DNA from: DASQHL01 sp963843685 | GTDB lineage: Bacteria > Chloroflexota > Dehalococcoidia > DSTF01 > JACRBR01 | Length of the DNA stretch: 64,000 nucleotides | Direction of reading: 5' to 3' | Assembly (NCBI GenBank): GCA_963843685.1 | Contig: CAWJLO010000008.1 | Span: 62,001 to 126,000, forward strand | Shown: one piece after another, positions 36,020 through 45,309 of the stretch | How the letters are laid out: every line of letters starts with the position of its first letter | Numbering within the stretch: position 1 is the first letter of the stretch | Translations under genes and position numbers: made by a program | Notes under the pieces: model-generated | What the model was told of the DNA's origin: nothing | Databases searched by the model: none | The model's input: the letters and a program-made list of their open reading frames with translations, nothing else

Positions 36020-37408
36020 ATGCACACGGTCCGGACGGCACTGGCGGCGATCGTCGCGACAGTGAGCGTGATCGCCGCCGCGTGTGGCGGTGGGGGAACC
36101 GGCGGGAGCGCGAGCCCGTCGGCGAGCGCCTGTCCGATCGGCCTCGTGGACGCGGCGACGTCGCCCGTGAACATCAGCTTCTGGTTCGCCGAGCAGGCGG
36201 CGAACCAGGACACGCTGCTGCGGATGGTGGACGAGTTCAACGCCTCCCACCCGAAGATCCACGTCGCCGCGTCGTTCCAGGGCAGCTACGACGACAGCAC
36301 GTCGAAGTACCTTGCGGCGCTGCGCAGCGGCGATCTGCCGGACATCGTGCAGGTCGTCGACTTCGAGACGCAGCGCGTCATCGACAGCAAGAGCGTCGTG
36401 AAGGTGCAGGACTGCATCGACGCCGAGCGCTACGACCTGAGCGACTACCTGCCGCGCGTGCTGGCCTACTGGAGCATCGGCGGGCAGCTCTGGTCGTACC
36501 CGTTCACAGCGGCCGCGGACGTTCTGTACTACAACAAGGTCGCGTTTCAGAAGGCCGGCCTGGACCCGGACGTTGCGCCGAAGACGTTGGATGAGGTGCG
36601 GCAGTACTCGCAGAAGCTCGTTGACTCCGGCGCTACGCGGCACGGCATCTCGATCGAGATGCACTCCTGGTCGGTAGAGAATTGGCTGGCGAAGTTCGAC
36701 CAGCCGCTCGTGAACAACGACAACGGCCGCACCGCGCGTGCGACGGCGGCGACGTTCGACAGCGACGCCGGGCGCACGCTGTTCACATGGCTCGACGGCA
36801 TGGTGAAAGACGGGCTGGCAATTAATGTCGGACGAAACCCCAGCGGCGCCGACACGCTGCTGCCCATCGGCAGCGGCGACGTCGCGATGACCCACGGGTC
36901 GTCGGCGGCGATGCGCTCGGTGTACGGCGTGCTGGAGAGCGGCCAATTCCCGGACGTCAAGATCGGCGTGGCGCCGATGGCCGGCGGCGACGGCGGTGTG
37001 GTCGTCGGCGGTGCGTCGCTCTTCATCGTCAACAAGTCGTCGCCCGTAAGACAGGAGGCGGCGCGGATCTTCGCGCAGTGGCTCGACGACCCGGCGCAGC
37101 AGGCGGAGTGGCACATCGGCAGCGGCTACATCCCCCTGCGCAGATCGGCAGCCGCCCTGCCGTCGATCCAGGAGTTCTGGGCCGCGAACCCGCAGTTCAA
37201 GGTAGCCTACGACCAGCTCTCCTCCGGCGAGGTGACGGTCGCGAACTCCGGCGCCGTCATCGGGCCGTACGCGGAGGTGCGGCTCGCGATCGTGGAAGGG
37301 ATGGAGTCGATGATTCTGCAGGGAACGGACCCGGCCACCGCGCTGAAGAACGCGCAGGACGCCGCGAACACCGCCATCTCCAACTACAACTCGCGCCTGG
37401 GCCAGTGA
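36020..37408 (+). CDS. Lipoprotein sugar-binding protein (UgpB type), copy 2
   Basis: 462-residue tandem paralogue of the previous gene. It has a signal with lipobox AAAC, then Gly/Ser tether, and the same core motifs (SFWFAEQAANQDTLLRM, FNASHPKIHVAASFQGSY, NNDNGRTARAT, SGYIPLRRSA). ATG 36020 is preceded by GGGGAGGAG. Only one ATPase and one permease pair are present, so the two binding proteins may feed the same channel with different ligands. Ends 14 bp from the convergent membrane glycosyltransferase. Confidence 0.9.
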   Translation: MHTVRTALAAIVATVSVIAAACGGGGTGGSASPSASACPIGLVDAATSPVNISFWFAEQAANQDTLLRMVDEFNASHPKIHVAASFQGSYDDSTSKYLAALRSGDLPDIVQVVDFETQRVIDSKSVVKVQDCIDAERYDLSDYLPRVLAYWSIGGQLWSYPFTAAADVLYYNKVAFQKAGLDPDVAPKTLDEVRQYSQKLVDSGATRHGISIEMHSWSVENWLAKFDQPLVNNDNGRTARATAATFDSDAGRTLFTWLDGMVKDGLAINVGRNPSGADTLLPIGSGDVAMTHGSSAAMRSVYGVLESGQFPDVKIGVAPMAGGDGGVVVGGASLFIVNKSSPVRQEAARIFAQWLDDPAQQAEWHIGSGYIPLRRSAAALPSIQEFWAANPQFKVAYDQLSSGEVTVANSGAVIGPYAEVRLAIVEGMESMILQGTDPATALKNAQDAANTAISNYNSRLGQ

Positions 37409-37422
37409 CGCGAGGCCGTGCC

Positions 37423-39516
37423 TTAGTGTGTGAACGTCACCCTGGCGACCGCGCCGCCGGCATCCGGGCAGGACAGGTCCGCGAATCGCGCTTGGATGAC
37501 GATCTGCGCATCCGCGGCTGATCCACCCCACGCCGGCGTCGGCGTCACGTGCAATCCGATGCGCTCGGTGTCTCCCGACCGCACGCCGCCAACGTGATAC
37601 AGCGTGCCTCCGGGCTCCCCATCGACGAGCCAGGGCTGGCCATTACCGAAGTCCACGCGCGACACGTACTCCGATCCCTCCGTGACGGCGAACCCGAGCA
37701 GCACAGATCCGGCCATCTCATCGCCTGCGTTCGTGAGCTCGACGTTCACCTCGAACGGACCGCCGCCAGACAACATCTGGTCGCCCGCGAATTTCAGCTG
37801 TGTAAGCCTCATGTTCGCGCACGAGGGTCGCCCTGCGCCACCCCCCGGCCCACTCCCATTCTTTTCGTAGATCTCATAGACATCATTCTTGAAGACCAGA
37901 TGGAAGCGGGCAGAGTCCTCAACTAATGGCAAAGCCTCCAACGCCACCTTATCCGCGTGCCCCGTGGGCTCCAACACAACCCACCTCGACCAAGTGCCGG
38001 GAGCCTTCACATCTTCGCTCCAATAAGGCTTGACCCCTTCGAAGATAAAGGCCTTCGACGGAAGGTCAGACTCGAAGATGAATGGGTCATTTGCGAACGC
38101 GGAGGTCAGAATCAGACCGCCGTCATAGTGCTCGTGCATCCAGTTGGCGGCGTCGCTAATTTGGGCAGAGTCGTGCGGAGAACCAAGCACATCCAACAAG
38201 ACGAGCGGCTGCAGCCCACTCATCACCGGGAAATTTTCGTTGCTCCAGGCATCGGATCGGTCAACACCGACGCTGTTCATTATCGTCGCGTCGCCGAGCA
38301 GCGGCGGGCGGCTCAAGTAGACGAAGATGGTCAGTCCCGCAACCATCAACAGCGAGCACCGGGCTACGTACTTGTTCAACTTCGCCGGGTAGGCGCACAG
38401 AACGGCCACGGGCGGCAGGAGGTTGAGCCCATACCGCGTGTTCCACAGTCCCTTCACTGGAGTATGAATGCCGTAGATGACGGTGGTTCCCTGAAATAAC
38501 GTCGCAACAAGAAACAGACTAGGAAGCATTAGGAAGAGTACGGTCAAGCCGCCACCCACGTCGCGCATGTGCGGTTTCACCAACGACAGCATCGCAACAA
38601 CTAGCGCCGCCCCTGCAAGCACTAGGAACGGGAGGCCGACAATGTCGAGGGCCGTACCCGCGAATGTCCAAACGGATCCAATCGGGCTCAACAGCGTGCC
38701 CAGATCTCGGTGCTGCGCTGCTGCTTGGGTTTGGAATTTCGCGCTGCCGAAGCTCGTGGCAAAGTAGAATGGGCTGCCATAGATGATGGCCCCGTACAAC
38801 AGCCACAGGAGAATGCCGTACACCGCCGGAACTAGGAACAGGAGCGTGAGCGCCTCGGTCCTGCGCCTACTCCGATAGTGTCCGAAGGCATAGCCGATGA
38901 CAATGAGGCCACCTCCGGCTGCCAAGGACCAGCCCTCATACCGCGTCATTGAGCTGATGAAGACCCAGATACCCGCCGCGACAAGCTGAACGAGGCGTTC
39001 GCTCCGCATCCACGCGAGGAGGTGGTACGCCGAAGCAAACACGGTCAGCAACAACAGTGGCTCCGACATGGGCGTTGTTGCCAAGTAGAGCGCATTGGGA
39101 TTGAAGAGAACCACAGCAAAGGCCACGGCGCCGCCCACGCGGCTCCCCGTGAGCATCTTCGCGAGGAGGTAGGCGTACGTCGCCGCTCCCACGAACGCCA
39201 GCATCGACGGGACGCTACCGGCGATACCTGAGCGGTAGAGCGGGTCGACCCAGACCATGGGCAGCATGGCTATCTGTGGTGCCGGTGGCCAGATGGCTCC
39301 CAGCTGGACCAGACCGGGATCGAGCGAGTTCACGACACGACGTGCGATGTTCAGCCTCGACACGCCGTCTCCAGCAAGTAGGATCGCGCCGTGAGACCAG
39401 TAGTAGAGGTATGCGCTGCCTGTGATCGACGATGCGATCCCGACCACGGCGAGCATCTCCGCGCTGCGGAAGAACCCGCCTGCCCGCCGCGAGGATCGCA
39501 GATCGATCGAGATCAT
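37423..39516 (-). CDS. GT-C/GT39-like membrane protein with C-terminal beta domain
   Basis: 697 residues. About eleven or more membrane segments occupy the first 450 residues. After TM1 comes the outer-face loop ARRVVNSLDPGLVQLGAIWPP, then TTPMSEPLLLL and SSMTRYEGWSL, motifs seen in PMT-like membrane glycosyltransferases of archaea and Chloroflexi. The soluble tail from about 570 (FEVNVELTNAGDEMAGSVLL) looks like a CARDB-type Ig-like domain. ATG 39516 overlaps the GT2 stop (ATGA). A longer open frame beyond it is only the shadow of the GT2 gene. Donor and acceptor unknown. Confidence 0.75.
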   Translation of the reverse strand: MISIDLRSSRRAGGFFRSAEMLAVVGIASSITGSAYLYYWSHGAILLAGDGVSRLNIARRVVNSLDPGLVQLGAIWPPAPQIAMLPMVWVDPLYRSGIAGSVPSMLAFVGAATYAYLLAKMLTGSRVGGAVAFAVVLFNPNALYLATTPMSEPLLLLTVFASAYHLLAWMRSERLVQLVAAGIWVFISSMTRYEGWSLAAGGGLIVIGYAFGHYRSRRRTEALTLLFLVPAVYGILLWLLYGAIIYGSPFYFATSFGSAKFQTQAAAQHRDLGTLLSPIGSVWTFAGTALDIVGLPFLVLAGAALVVAMLSLVKPHMRDVGGGLTVLFLMLPSLFLVATLFQGTTVIYGIHTPVKGLWNTRYGLNLLPPVAVLCAYPAKLNKYVARCSLLMVAGLTIFVYLSRPPLLGDATIMNSVGVDRSDAWSNENFPVMSGLQPLVLLDVLGSPHDSAQISDAANWMHEHYDGGLILTSAFANDPFIFESDLPSKAFIFEGVKPYWSEDVKAPGTWSRWVVLEPTGHADKVALEALPLVEDSARFHLVFKNDVYEIYEKNGSGPGGGAGRPSCANMRLTQLKFAGDQMLSGGGPFEVNVELTNAGDEMAGSVLLGFAVTEGSEYVSRVDFGNGQPWLVDGEPGGTLYHVGGVRSGDTERIGLHVTPTPAWGGSAADAQIVIQARFADLSCPDAGGAVARVTFTH

Positions 39517-41855
39517 TCCGCAATTACAGGTTTGGCAACTAGAGTCTCGGGTACCGCGCGCCGCCCCAGCCCGTGCACCGTCTTCTCCCAGTAGTGCGGC
39601 TTCACCACCAGCTGGTACAGCGCGTGCACCGCGCTCACCGTCATCAGCGCCCAGTACACGGGGATGATCAGCGCGTACTTCACGCCTTCGTAGAACCCGC
39701 GCCGCACGCAGCCCGCCATGGCGACGTAAATAAAGACGAAGTTGGCGCCGAACAGCGCCACGATCGACATGTACAGCACCGGCGCGGGGTACAGGATCTG
39801 GATCGCGCTCCAGTGCAGCGTGTACCAGGCGATGATGAGCGCCCAAAAGACGGGGTTGGCGAAGTAGCCGAAGACCGATCCCGCCACCGTCATCTGGATG
39901 CTGAAGAAGCCGTGCGTGCCCAGCTCGCGCCACAGCTTGAACGGGTTCCGCATGTGGACCAGCCACGTCAGCATGTACCCCTTGATCCAGTGCGAGCGCT
40001 GGCGCAGCCAGTTGCCGAGCTTGCTGTTCGCCTCCTCGTACGTGACCGAGTCGATCATGACCGTGCGCTGACCGCCGCGTGCCAGCCTGATCCCCAGGTC
40101 GGCGTCCTCCGTCACGTTGTACGGGTCCCAGCCGCCGATCCTCCGCAGAAGCGACGTCGGAAAGTGGTTCGACGTGCCGCCGAGCGGGATCGGTGCGCCC
40201 GCGCCCGTGAGCCCGGGTAGGTATAGGTCGAACCACTGCGAGTAGTCCGCCGTGAACCAGCGGGTGAGCAGGTTCTGGTCGGGGTTGTAGAAGTTGAGCT
40301 TCGCCTGGACGCAGCCCACGTCGTCGCCGGACTTTCGGAAGGCGATCACGGCCTTCTTGAGCTGGTCGGGCTCCGGGCGATCCTCCGCGTCGTAGATCGT
40401 GCAGTACTCGCCGCGCGCGTGCAGCAGCCCGTAGTTCAGTGCCTTCGGCTTCGCCTTTGGTCCGCCCGTCGGCACGATCAACTTCTGGTAGTACGGCGGC
40501 AGGTGGGCGCGCTCGATGGCGGCCAGCGTCTCGGTGTCGTCCGGCTCCAGCAGCAGCTTCACGTCCAGCTTGTCCGCCGGGTAGTCCAGCCCGTCGATGC
40601 CGGTCAACAGATGCTCGACGACGTTGGCCTCCCGATAGAGCGGCAGCAGGAGCGTGTAGACCGGCAGGGTCCGTTCGTCCAGCGCATAGACGTCGTCTTC
40701 GTCGATCGGCACCTCGCCGGGCGACTTCAGCGACATGAAGACGATGAACATCTTGTAGGCCGACGAGCCCAGGTAGAAGACCGTGCACGCCGCCACGAGC
40801 GCGATCAGCGTCGGCGCAAGGAAGAAGAAGGCGCTGACGAGGATTCCGCCGAGCGCTAGGACCGCACCGGCGACCTGCGCTTTCGTGAACGCGCGCTGCG
40901 CTGACATCTGAGGTTCTCGCTCAGCGTGCCCCCTGGCGATCTCCCGCTGATCCTCCTCGCGGTACAACTCGATGAGGCCTGCGTGCACGGCGGAGCGATC
41001 GATGATCTTCACGAGCCCGCGCGCCCCCACCCCCTGCGCGAGCGCTTCCGCAGCCTCGATGTCTTCCTGCCTGCTCACAGCCAGTTCGAGCGTGCCGTTC
41101 TCGCGTCTCACCGGCAGGATCGAATGCCTGACGAGGACATCCCGCGCCAGCCCTTCCTCCGGTCGCAGCACGGGACCGGCGGCGGGTGGCTCACCCGGTG
41201 AAACCAGCGGCGGTTCCATCGACGGCGCGAGTCGTTCGATAGTGAGCGTATCGCCGCCATCACGGCTCGGTGCATACGGGCGCTCGAAACGCCCCCGGTC
41301 ACGACGCCCATCCGGCGGTTCCGACGACCTGCCGAATTCGCGAAGAAACTCTGCGCGCAGATCCGATTCGTCGACAGGGGGTTCCGCGCCGGCCGGCGTG
41401 GCGCGACTGCCGCTGGTGTCCTGCCGGAGAGGCGCGACCGGGGCGACCAGCACTGTCCGCGCCCGTTCAAGTAGGTCAGCGGGCGTCCCGGCGGGGATAA
41501 CTCGAAGAAGCGCGCGGAACGCCGCCTCAACGGCGGGCCGGGCACGGGCCGGGACAAGGCCCGGCGCCGGGCGGGCGCCGGCCCGTCGTCGCTCGGCGGG
41601 GCGGGTCCGGGACGGTGCGGCGGGTGGCAGTCGCTCGGGTAGATCCACCGGCTGCGCGCGCTCTTTGTTATCCGCGAGGATTGCGTAGGCGGAATCGAGC
41701 TGGTGTAACAGCGCATCCAGCTTGTAAGGGTCGCGGACCTCGCGTCGTGCCTCGTCCGCGAGGTGTCGGTACGCCGCCTCGGTCGACGAGAACGGCAACT
41801 GCGCAGCAGCCCGGGCGGCCCGGCTCGCGTCGAGAATCTGGAGTGTTTCGTCCAA
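39513..41855 (-). CDS. GT2 membrane glycosyltransferase with N-terminal T2SSE_N-like domain
   Basis: 780 residues. The N-terminal 75 residues are helical and end SAYAILADNKERA, like helices III/IV of a J domain but without HPD. A Pro/Arg-rich linker follows. At about 230-310 is a T2SSE_N-like region (HSILPVRRENGTLELAVSRQED). After two membrane segments comes a processive GT2 domain: LLEPDD, YDAEDRPEPDQ, NVTEDADLGIRLA and QRSHWIKGYMLTW. The last is a QxxRW variant with His. Further membrane segments close the protein. Family resembles XagB/BcsA-like synthases. TTG start with GAAGGA six bases upstream. Confidence 0.85.
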   Translation of the reverse strand: MDETLQILDASRAARAAAQLPFSSTEAAYRHLADEARREVRDPYKLDALLHQLDSAYAILADNKERAQPVDLPERLPPAAPSRTRPAERRRAGARPAPGLVPARARPAVEAAFRALLRVIPAGTPADLLERARTVLVAPVAPLRQDTSGSRATPAGAEPPVDESDLRAEFLREFGRSSEPPDGRRDRGRFERPYAPSRDGGDTLTIERLAPSMEPPLVSPGEPPAAGPVLRPEEGLARDVLVRHSILPVRRENGTLELAVSRQEDIEAAEALAQGVGARGLVKIIDRSAVHAGLIELYREEDQREIARGHAEREPQMSAQRAFTKAQVAGAVLALGGILVSAFFFLAPTLIALVAACTVFYLGSSAYKMFIVFMSLKSPGEVPIDEDDVYALDERTLPVYTLLLPLYREANVVEHLLTGIDGLDYPADKLDVKLLLEPDDTETLAAIERAHLPPYYQKLIVPTGGPKAKPKALNYGLLHARGEYCTIYDAEDRPEPDQLKKAVIAFRKSGDDVGCVQAKLNFYNPDQNLLTRWFTADYSQWFDLYLPGLTGAGAPIPLGGTSNHFPTSLLRRIGGWDPYNVTEDADLGIRLARGGQRTVMIDSVTYEEANSKLGNWLRQRSHWIKGYMLTWLVHMRNPFKLWRELGTHGFFSIQMTVAGSVFGYFANPVFWALIIAWYTLHWSAIQILYPAPVLYMSIVALFGANFVFIYVAMAGCVRRGFYEGVKYALIIPVYWALMTVSAVHALYQLVVKPHYWEKTVHGLGRRAVPETLVAKPVIAE

Positions 41856-42053
41856 CGCGAATCCTTCGCGTGCCGTGCGTGCAGCGAAATGCAGGTCAGA
41901 AGAGCGCGGGGGTGTCGGACCAACAGGCGGGTGGTGGCCGAGACGTTATGTATGATGCGTGTTATCCTCCGTCCGGTCAAGAGTTGCGACGTTTCTTATT
42001 GATTACGTGTCAACTCGCTCCTACTGCTTCGCGGTCACTGTCGGCTAGGGCGC

Positions 42054-42083
42054 TTGCCAGAACAGGTGTTCTTGTGAGATAGT
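42054..42083 (+). promoter_or_regulatory. Promoter of the comM-like gene
   Basis: TTGCCA (42054-42059), 18-bp spacer, GATAGT (42078-42083). Only seven bases separate the -10 from the ATG at 42091, so the transcript would start at or very near the start codon (leaderless). No Shine-Dalgarno sequence is seen. Confidence 0.55.
42059..42072. promoter_or_regulatory. LexA-type SOS box (GAACN4GTTC) inside the comM-like promoter
   Basis: AGAACAGGTGTTCT: half-sites AGAACA and TGTTCT are exact inverted repeats around GG. It matches the GAACN4GTTC consensus of Gram-positive-type LexA and sits in the spacer between -35 and -10, a normal repressor position. Confidence 0.55.
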
Positions 42084-42090
42084 CCCAACC

Positions 42091-43623
42091 ATGGCGCTGG
42101 CGAAGGTTCTGTCTTGCGCGGTCGTGGGGCTCGAAGGCGAAATCGTCGAATGCGAGGTCGACGTCTCGCGGCGCGAGTTCGCGAGCATGACGCTCGTCGG
42201 ATTGCCCGATACCGCGGTGAAGGAAGCCAAGGACCGCGTCGAGTCGGCCATCAAGAACTCCGGCTTCCGTTTCCCGCGCGGGCGCATCGTCGTGAACCTC
42301 GCGCCTGCGGACCTGCGCAAGGAAGGGCCCACCTACGACCTGCCGATCGCCGTAGGCATCATGGTCGCATCCGGCGATACCGTCGCGGACCTGGAGCGGT
42401 GCGTCTTCCTGGGTGAGCTGTCGCTGGACGGCGCCGTGCGGCACGCGCAAGGGATCCTGCCTATGGTGGCGCTGGCGCGCGAGCGCGGCATCCGCACGGC
42501 GTACGTGCCTGCCGCCGACGCGGCGGAGGCGGCGCTGCTCCCTGACATGACCGTCTTCCCGGTCGAGAATTTGGCAGCGCTGCTCAACCACCTCGCCGGA
42601 GCATCTCCCATCGAGCCGGCCGCCCAGCGAGAGGTCACCATCTCGCCTCAGGCATCGTACGAGGGCACCGACTTCGGCGACATCAAGGGACAGGAGCACG
42701 TGAAGCGGGCCCTGGAAGTTGCGGCCGCCGGCGGCCACAACGTGATGATGAGCGGGCCGCCGGGAGCCGGAAAGACACTGCTGGCACGTGCGCTCCCCTC
42801 CATCTTGCCCGCGATGACACCGCAGGAGACGCTGGACGCGACGAAGATCTACTCCGTTGCGGGGCTACTGCCGGGCGATACGCCGCTGATCAACCGGCGG
42901 CCGTTCCGCGCGCCGCACCACACCATCTCGCACGCGGGCCTCGTCGGCGGCGGGCGCAATCCCCGGCCGGGCGAAATCACGCTGAGCCACCGGGGCGTCC
43001 TGTTCCTCGACGAGTTGCCGGAGTTCGGCCAGCAGGTGCTGGAGGTGATGCGCCAGCCGCTCGAGGATCGCACCGTGACCATCTCGCGCGCGAACGGCAC
43101 CATCACGTACCCCGCGAACTTCATGCTTGTAGCCGCCATGAACCCCTGCCCCTGCGGTTTCTATGGCGACCCCACCAAGGACTGCACGTGCTCGGAGTCG
43201 ACCGTCAGCCGCTACCAGAAGCGTATCTCCGGGCCCCTGCTGGACCGCATCGACATCTTCGTCGAGGTGCCGCGGGTCGACTATGAGAAGTTGGCCTCGG
43301 ATACGCGGGGCGAGTCTTCCGAGACGGTGCGCGACCGTGTGGAGTACGCGCGCCAGGCGCAGTCAGCGCGCTTCGCCGGCACGCGCTTCGTCTGCAACGC
43401 GGAGATGACGCCCACAGAAGTGCGCGAGCACTGCCAGGCGCAGCTCGACGAGCAGGCTCAATCGCTCCTTCGGCTCGCGATGACACAGCTCGGCCTTTCG
43501 GCACGCGCATTCCACCGCGTGCTCAAGCTGGCGCGCACGATCGCCGATATGGCGGGCTGCGAAGGAATCGCGGCGGCTCACCTGGCCGAGGCGATCCAGT
43601 ACCGCCAGCGTGTCCGCGGGTGA
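42091..43623 (+). CDS. comM: YifB/ComM-family Mg-chelatase-like AAA ATPase
   Basis: 510 residues. An N-terminal Lon-protease-like (ChlI) domain (LVGLPDTAVKEAKDRVESAI) is followed by the AAA+ core: Walker A GPPGAGKTLLARAL, Walker B GVLFLDELPEFG, sensor AAMNPCPCGFYGD, and arginine-rich LLDRIDIFVEVP. A C-terminal helical domain (LGLSARAFHRVLKLARTIAD) closes it. Studied ComM proteins are hexameric DNA branch-migration helicases used in natural transformation. Promoter has a LexA-type box and probably no leader. The stop overlaps the next start (GTGA). Confidence 0.92.
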   Translation: MALAKVLSCAVVGLEGEIVECEVDVSRREFASMTLVGLPDTAVKEAKDRVESAIKNSGFRFPRGRIVVNLAPADLRKEGPTYDLPIAVGIMVASGDTVADLERCVFLGELSLDGAVRHAQGILPMVALARERGIRTAYVPAADAAEAALLPDMTVFPVENLAALLNHLAGASPIEPAAQREVTISPQASYEGTDFGDIKGQEHVKRALEVAAAGGHNVMMSGPPGAGKTLLARALPSILPAMTPQETLDATKIYSVAGLLPGDTPLINRRPFRAPHHTISHAGLVGGGRNPRPGEITLSHRGVLFLDELPEFGQQVLEVMRQPLEDRTVTISRANGTITYPANFMLVAAMNPCPCGFYGDPTKDCTCSESTVSRYQKRISGPLLDRIDIFVEVPRVDYEKLASDTRGESSETVRDRVEYARQAQSARFAGTRFVCNAEMTPTEVREHCQAQLDEQAQSLLRLAMTQLGLSARAFHRVLKLARTIADMAGCEGIAAAHLAEAIQYRQRVRG

Positions 43624-44147
43624 ACGGCGGAGCGCTGTTCGTCATCGCGCTGCGACTGATCATTCCGCTGATGATCCTGCGCTGGCCGCTGCTCGGCGGC
43701 ATTGTGTCCATGATCCTCGACGCCCTGGACGTCGTCATCATCGAACTGGTGGGCGGCAGCTTCGGCGCCCACTACTCCGAACTGGACAAGGCGCTGGATT
43801 ACTACTATCTCACGCTGGAGCTGTGGGTGTCGCTTCGCTGGGCCAGCGCGTGGGCGCGCATTCCGGCGATCCTGCTCTACGCCTGGCGTGGCATCGGCGT
43901 CGTACTCTTTGAGGTGACGGACGTGCGCCCGCTGCTGCTGATCTTCCCGAACCAGTTCGAGAACTGGTGGCTCTACTGCGCCGCCGTCGAGCGCTTCTGG
44001 CCCGACGTCTACCCGCGATCCTGGCGCTCGTTCGCCATCCCGTTCGTGCTGCTGTTGATCCCCAAGATGGGGCAAGAGTACATGCTTCACTATCTACGCT
44101 GGCAGCCGTGGGACTGGACCAAGCACAACATCCTGCGCAGCAGTTGA
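43620..44147 (+). CDS. Hypothetical membrane protein
   Basis: 175 residues, not recognised. Three to four hydrophobic segments are visible: LFVIALRLIIPLMILRWPLL, an amphipathic middle part with aromatic clusters (LDYYYLTLELWVSLRW), and FAIPFVLLLIP near the end. The GTG at 43620 overlaps the comM stop, so it is probably coupled to it. It ends 9 bp before the convergent esterase gene. Confidence 0.7.
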   Translation: MNGGALFVIALRLIIPLMILRWPLLGGIVSMILDALDVVIIELVGGSFGAHYSELDKALDYYYLTLELWVSLRWASAWARIPAILLYAWRGIGVVLFEVTDVRPLLLIFPNQFENWWLYCAAVERFWPDVYPRSWRSFAIPFVLLLIPKMGQEYMLHYLRWQPWDWTKHNILRSS

Positions 44148-44156
44148 GCGCTGCCG

Positions 44157-45131
44157 TCAACCACCCAGGGGATGCGCCGCCAGGAATGTCCACATCGTCG
44201 CCGAGGCGTTGATCTCGTTCGTCGTCTCGCCGAGCAGCGGCGAGATCGTCAGTGTCGCCCCTGGCCACGTGTGGCCGCCGCCGATGATCGTGTAGAGCAG
44301 CGCCTCGCCATCGCCGCCCACGCAGCGTGCGTACGTGGAAAGCTCCACGTTCTGCGACGGGTGCGAGATCGTGGCCAGCCCGTCGCAGCCGAGCGTCCTG
44401 GCCCACTCCGAGACGGCGCGGCGGACAACGGGGAAGTTCACGCCCGGGAACGCCGCGCTCTGTCCTCCCTCGAAGGGCACGACGGGGTCGTCGGTACCCT
44501 GGAAGGCGATCAGAGGCACGTCCGCGGTGCAGTTGGGGTAGTACGCGCTGACCACCGCCACGGCCGCAATCGTCTCCGGCATCGCGCAGGCGACGCGCAG
44601 CGCCATGCCGCCGCCGTTGGAGTAGCCCGCCGAGAAGATACGCGCCGTGTCGATGCAGAGTTGGCCTTCCAGCTTCGCGATCAAGTCCTTCGTGAACTGG
44701 ACGTCGTCAGGCAAGTTTGCCGACTGCCACTCGTTCCAGAACTGGGGGCTGCCGAGCGCGTTGGGCGTGACCAGGATGAATCCGGAAGCGTCCGAAACGG
44801 CGTCGAGGCCGTCGTAGACGGCCATGCTGTCCGCCGGCTGGCCGTACCCCGGATAGGCGACCACGAGGGGCACGCGCGTGCCGCCGTCGTATCCGGTCGG
44901 CACGTGCAGGATGTAGGTCCGCGCTTGCCCATCGCTTGTAAGCGAGTCACTCGCGCTGCCCGGGGCGTGCCGAAGTGGGGGCTGGCACCCAGAGCCCGGC
45001 TGGGTCGCCGCCAATTCCGTAGAATCGGCCTGGGTCGGCGTCTGGCCCGTCCCGGACTTTGAACCCGCCGAACTGCAGGCGATCGCGAATACGGTCAGGA
45101 TTCCGCAAGCGGGGAGGAGAATCCGGATCAC
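44157..45131 (-). CDS. Secreted lipoprotein esterase (PHB depolymerase/feruloyl esterase-like)
   Basis: 324 residues. The signal ends in a lipobox, AIAC, followed by a Ser/Thr/Gln tether (about 20-55). The hydrolase domain carries YILHVPTGYDGGTRVPLVV, oxyanion region YPGYGQPAD, nucleophile GYSNGGG, acid candidate GTDDPVVPFEG and the catalytic His in GGGHTWPG. This order is typical of LpqC/PHB-depolymerase esterases acting outside the membrane. GTG start 45131. Substrate could be a polyester or an acylated polysaccharide. Confidence 0.85.
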   Translation of the reverse strand: MIRILLPACGILTVFAIACSSAGSKSGTGQTPTQADSTELAATQPGSGCQPPLRHAPGSASDSLTSDGQARTYILHVPTGYDGGTRVPLVVAYPGYGQPADSMAVYDGLDAVSDASGFILVTPNALGSPQFWNEWQSANLPDDVQFTKDLIAKLEGQLCIDTARIFSAGYSNGGGMALRVACAMPETIAAVAVVSAYYPNCTADVPLIAFQGTDDPVVPFEGGQSAAFPGVNFPVVRRAVSEWARTLGCDGLATISHPSQNVELSTYARCVGGDGEALLYTIIGGGHTWPGATLTISPLLGETTNEINASATMWTFLAAHPLGG

Positions 45132-45309
45132 GAGCGGCAGGGTAGCACGGATCTGCTCACAACTGCCGATAACTGATGCAGGGTTGCCAGTTGGTCAGGG
45201 CGCTCCCGTACCCTTCGGTGCGCGGCGCCAGCGACGTTTGCGGCGTGCCGCGGCTTTACGGATTGGTCATCCGTGAGGGTGCGACGACGCGCAGAACGGA
45301 GGGGGTCAC

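Noticed and set aside
39520..40788. N-terminal extension of the membrane glycosyltransferase frame (to 40788)
   Set aside because: It lies antiframe within the GT2 gene, and the ATG at 39516 with ATGA overlap is a natural start.
39740..41200. c-di-GMP-binding MshEN motif in the GT2 protein
   Set aside because: The region resembles the T2SSE_N half without the RLGxxL...G-type binding repeats, so binding is not claimed.
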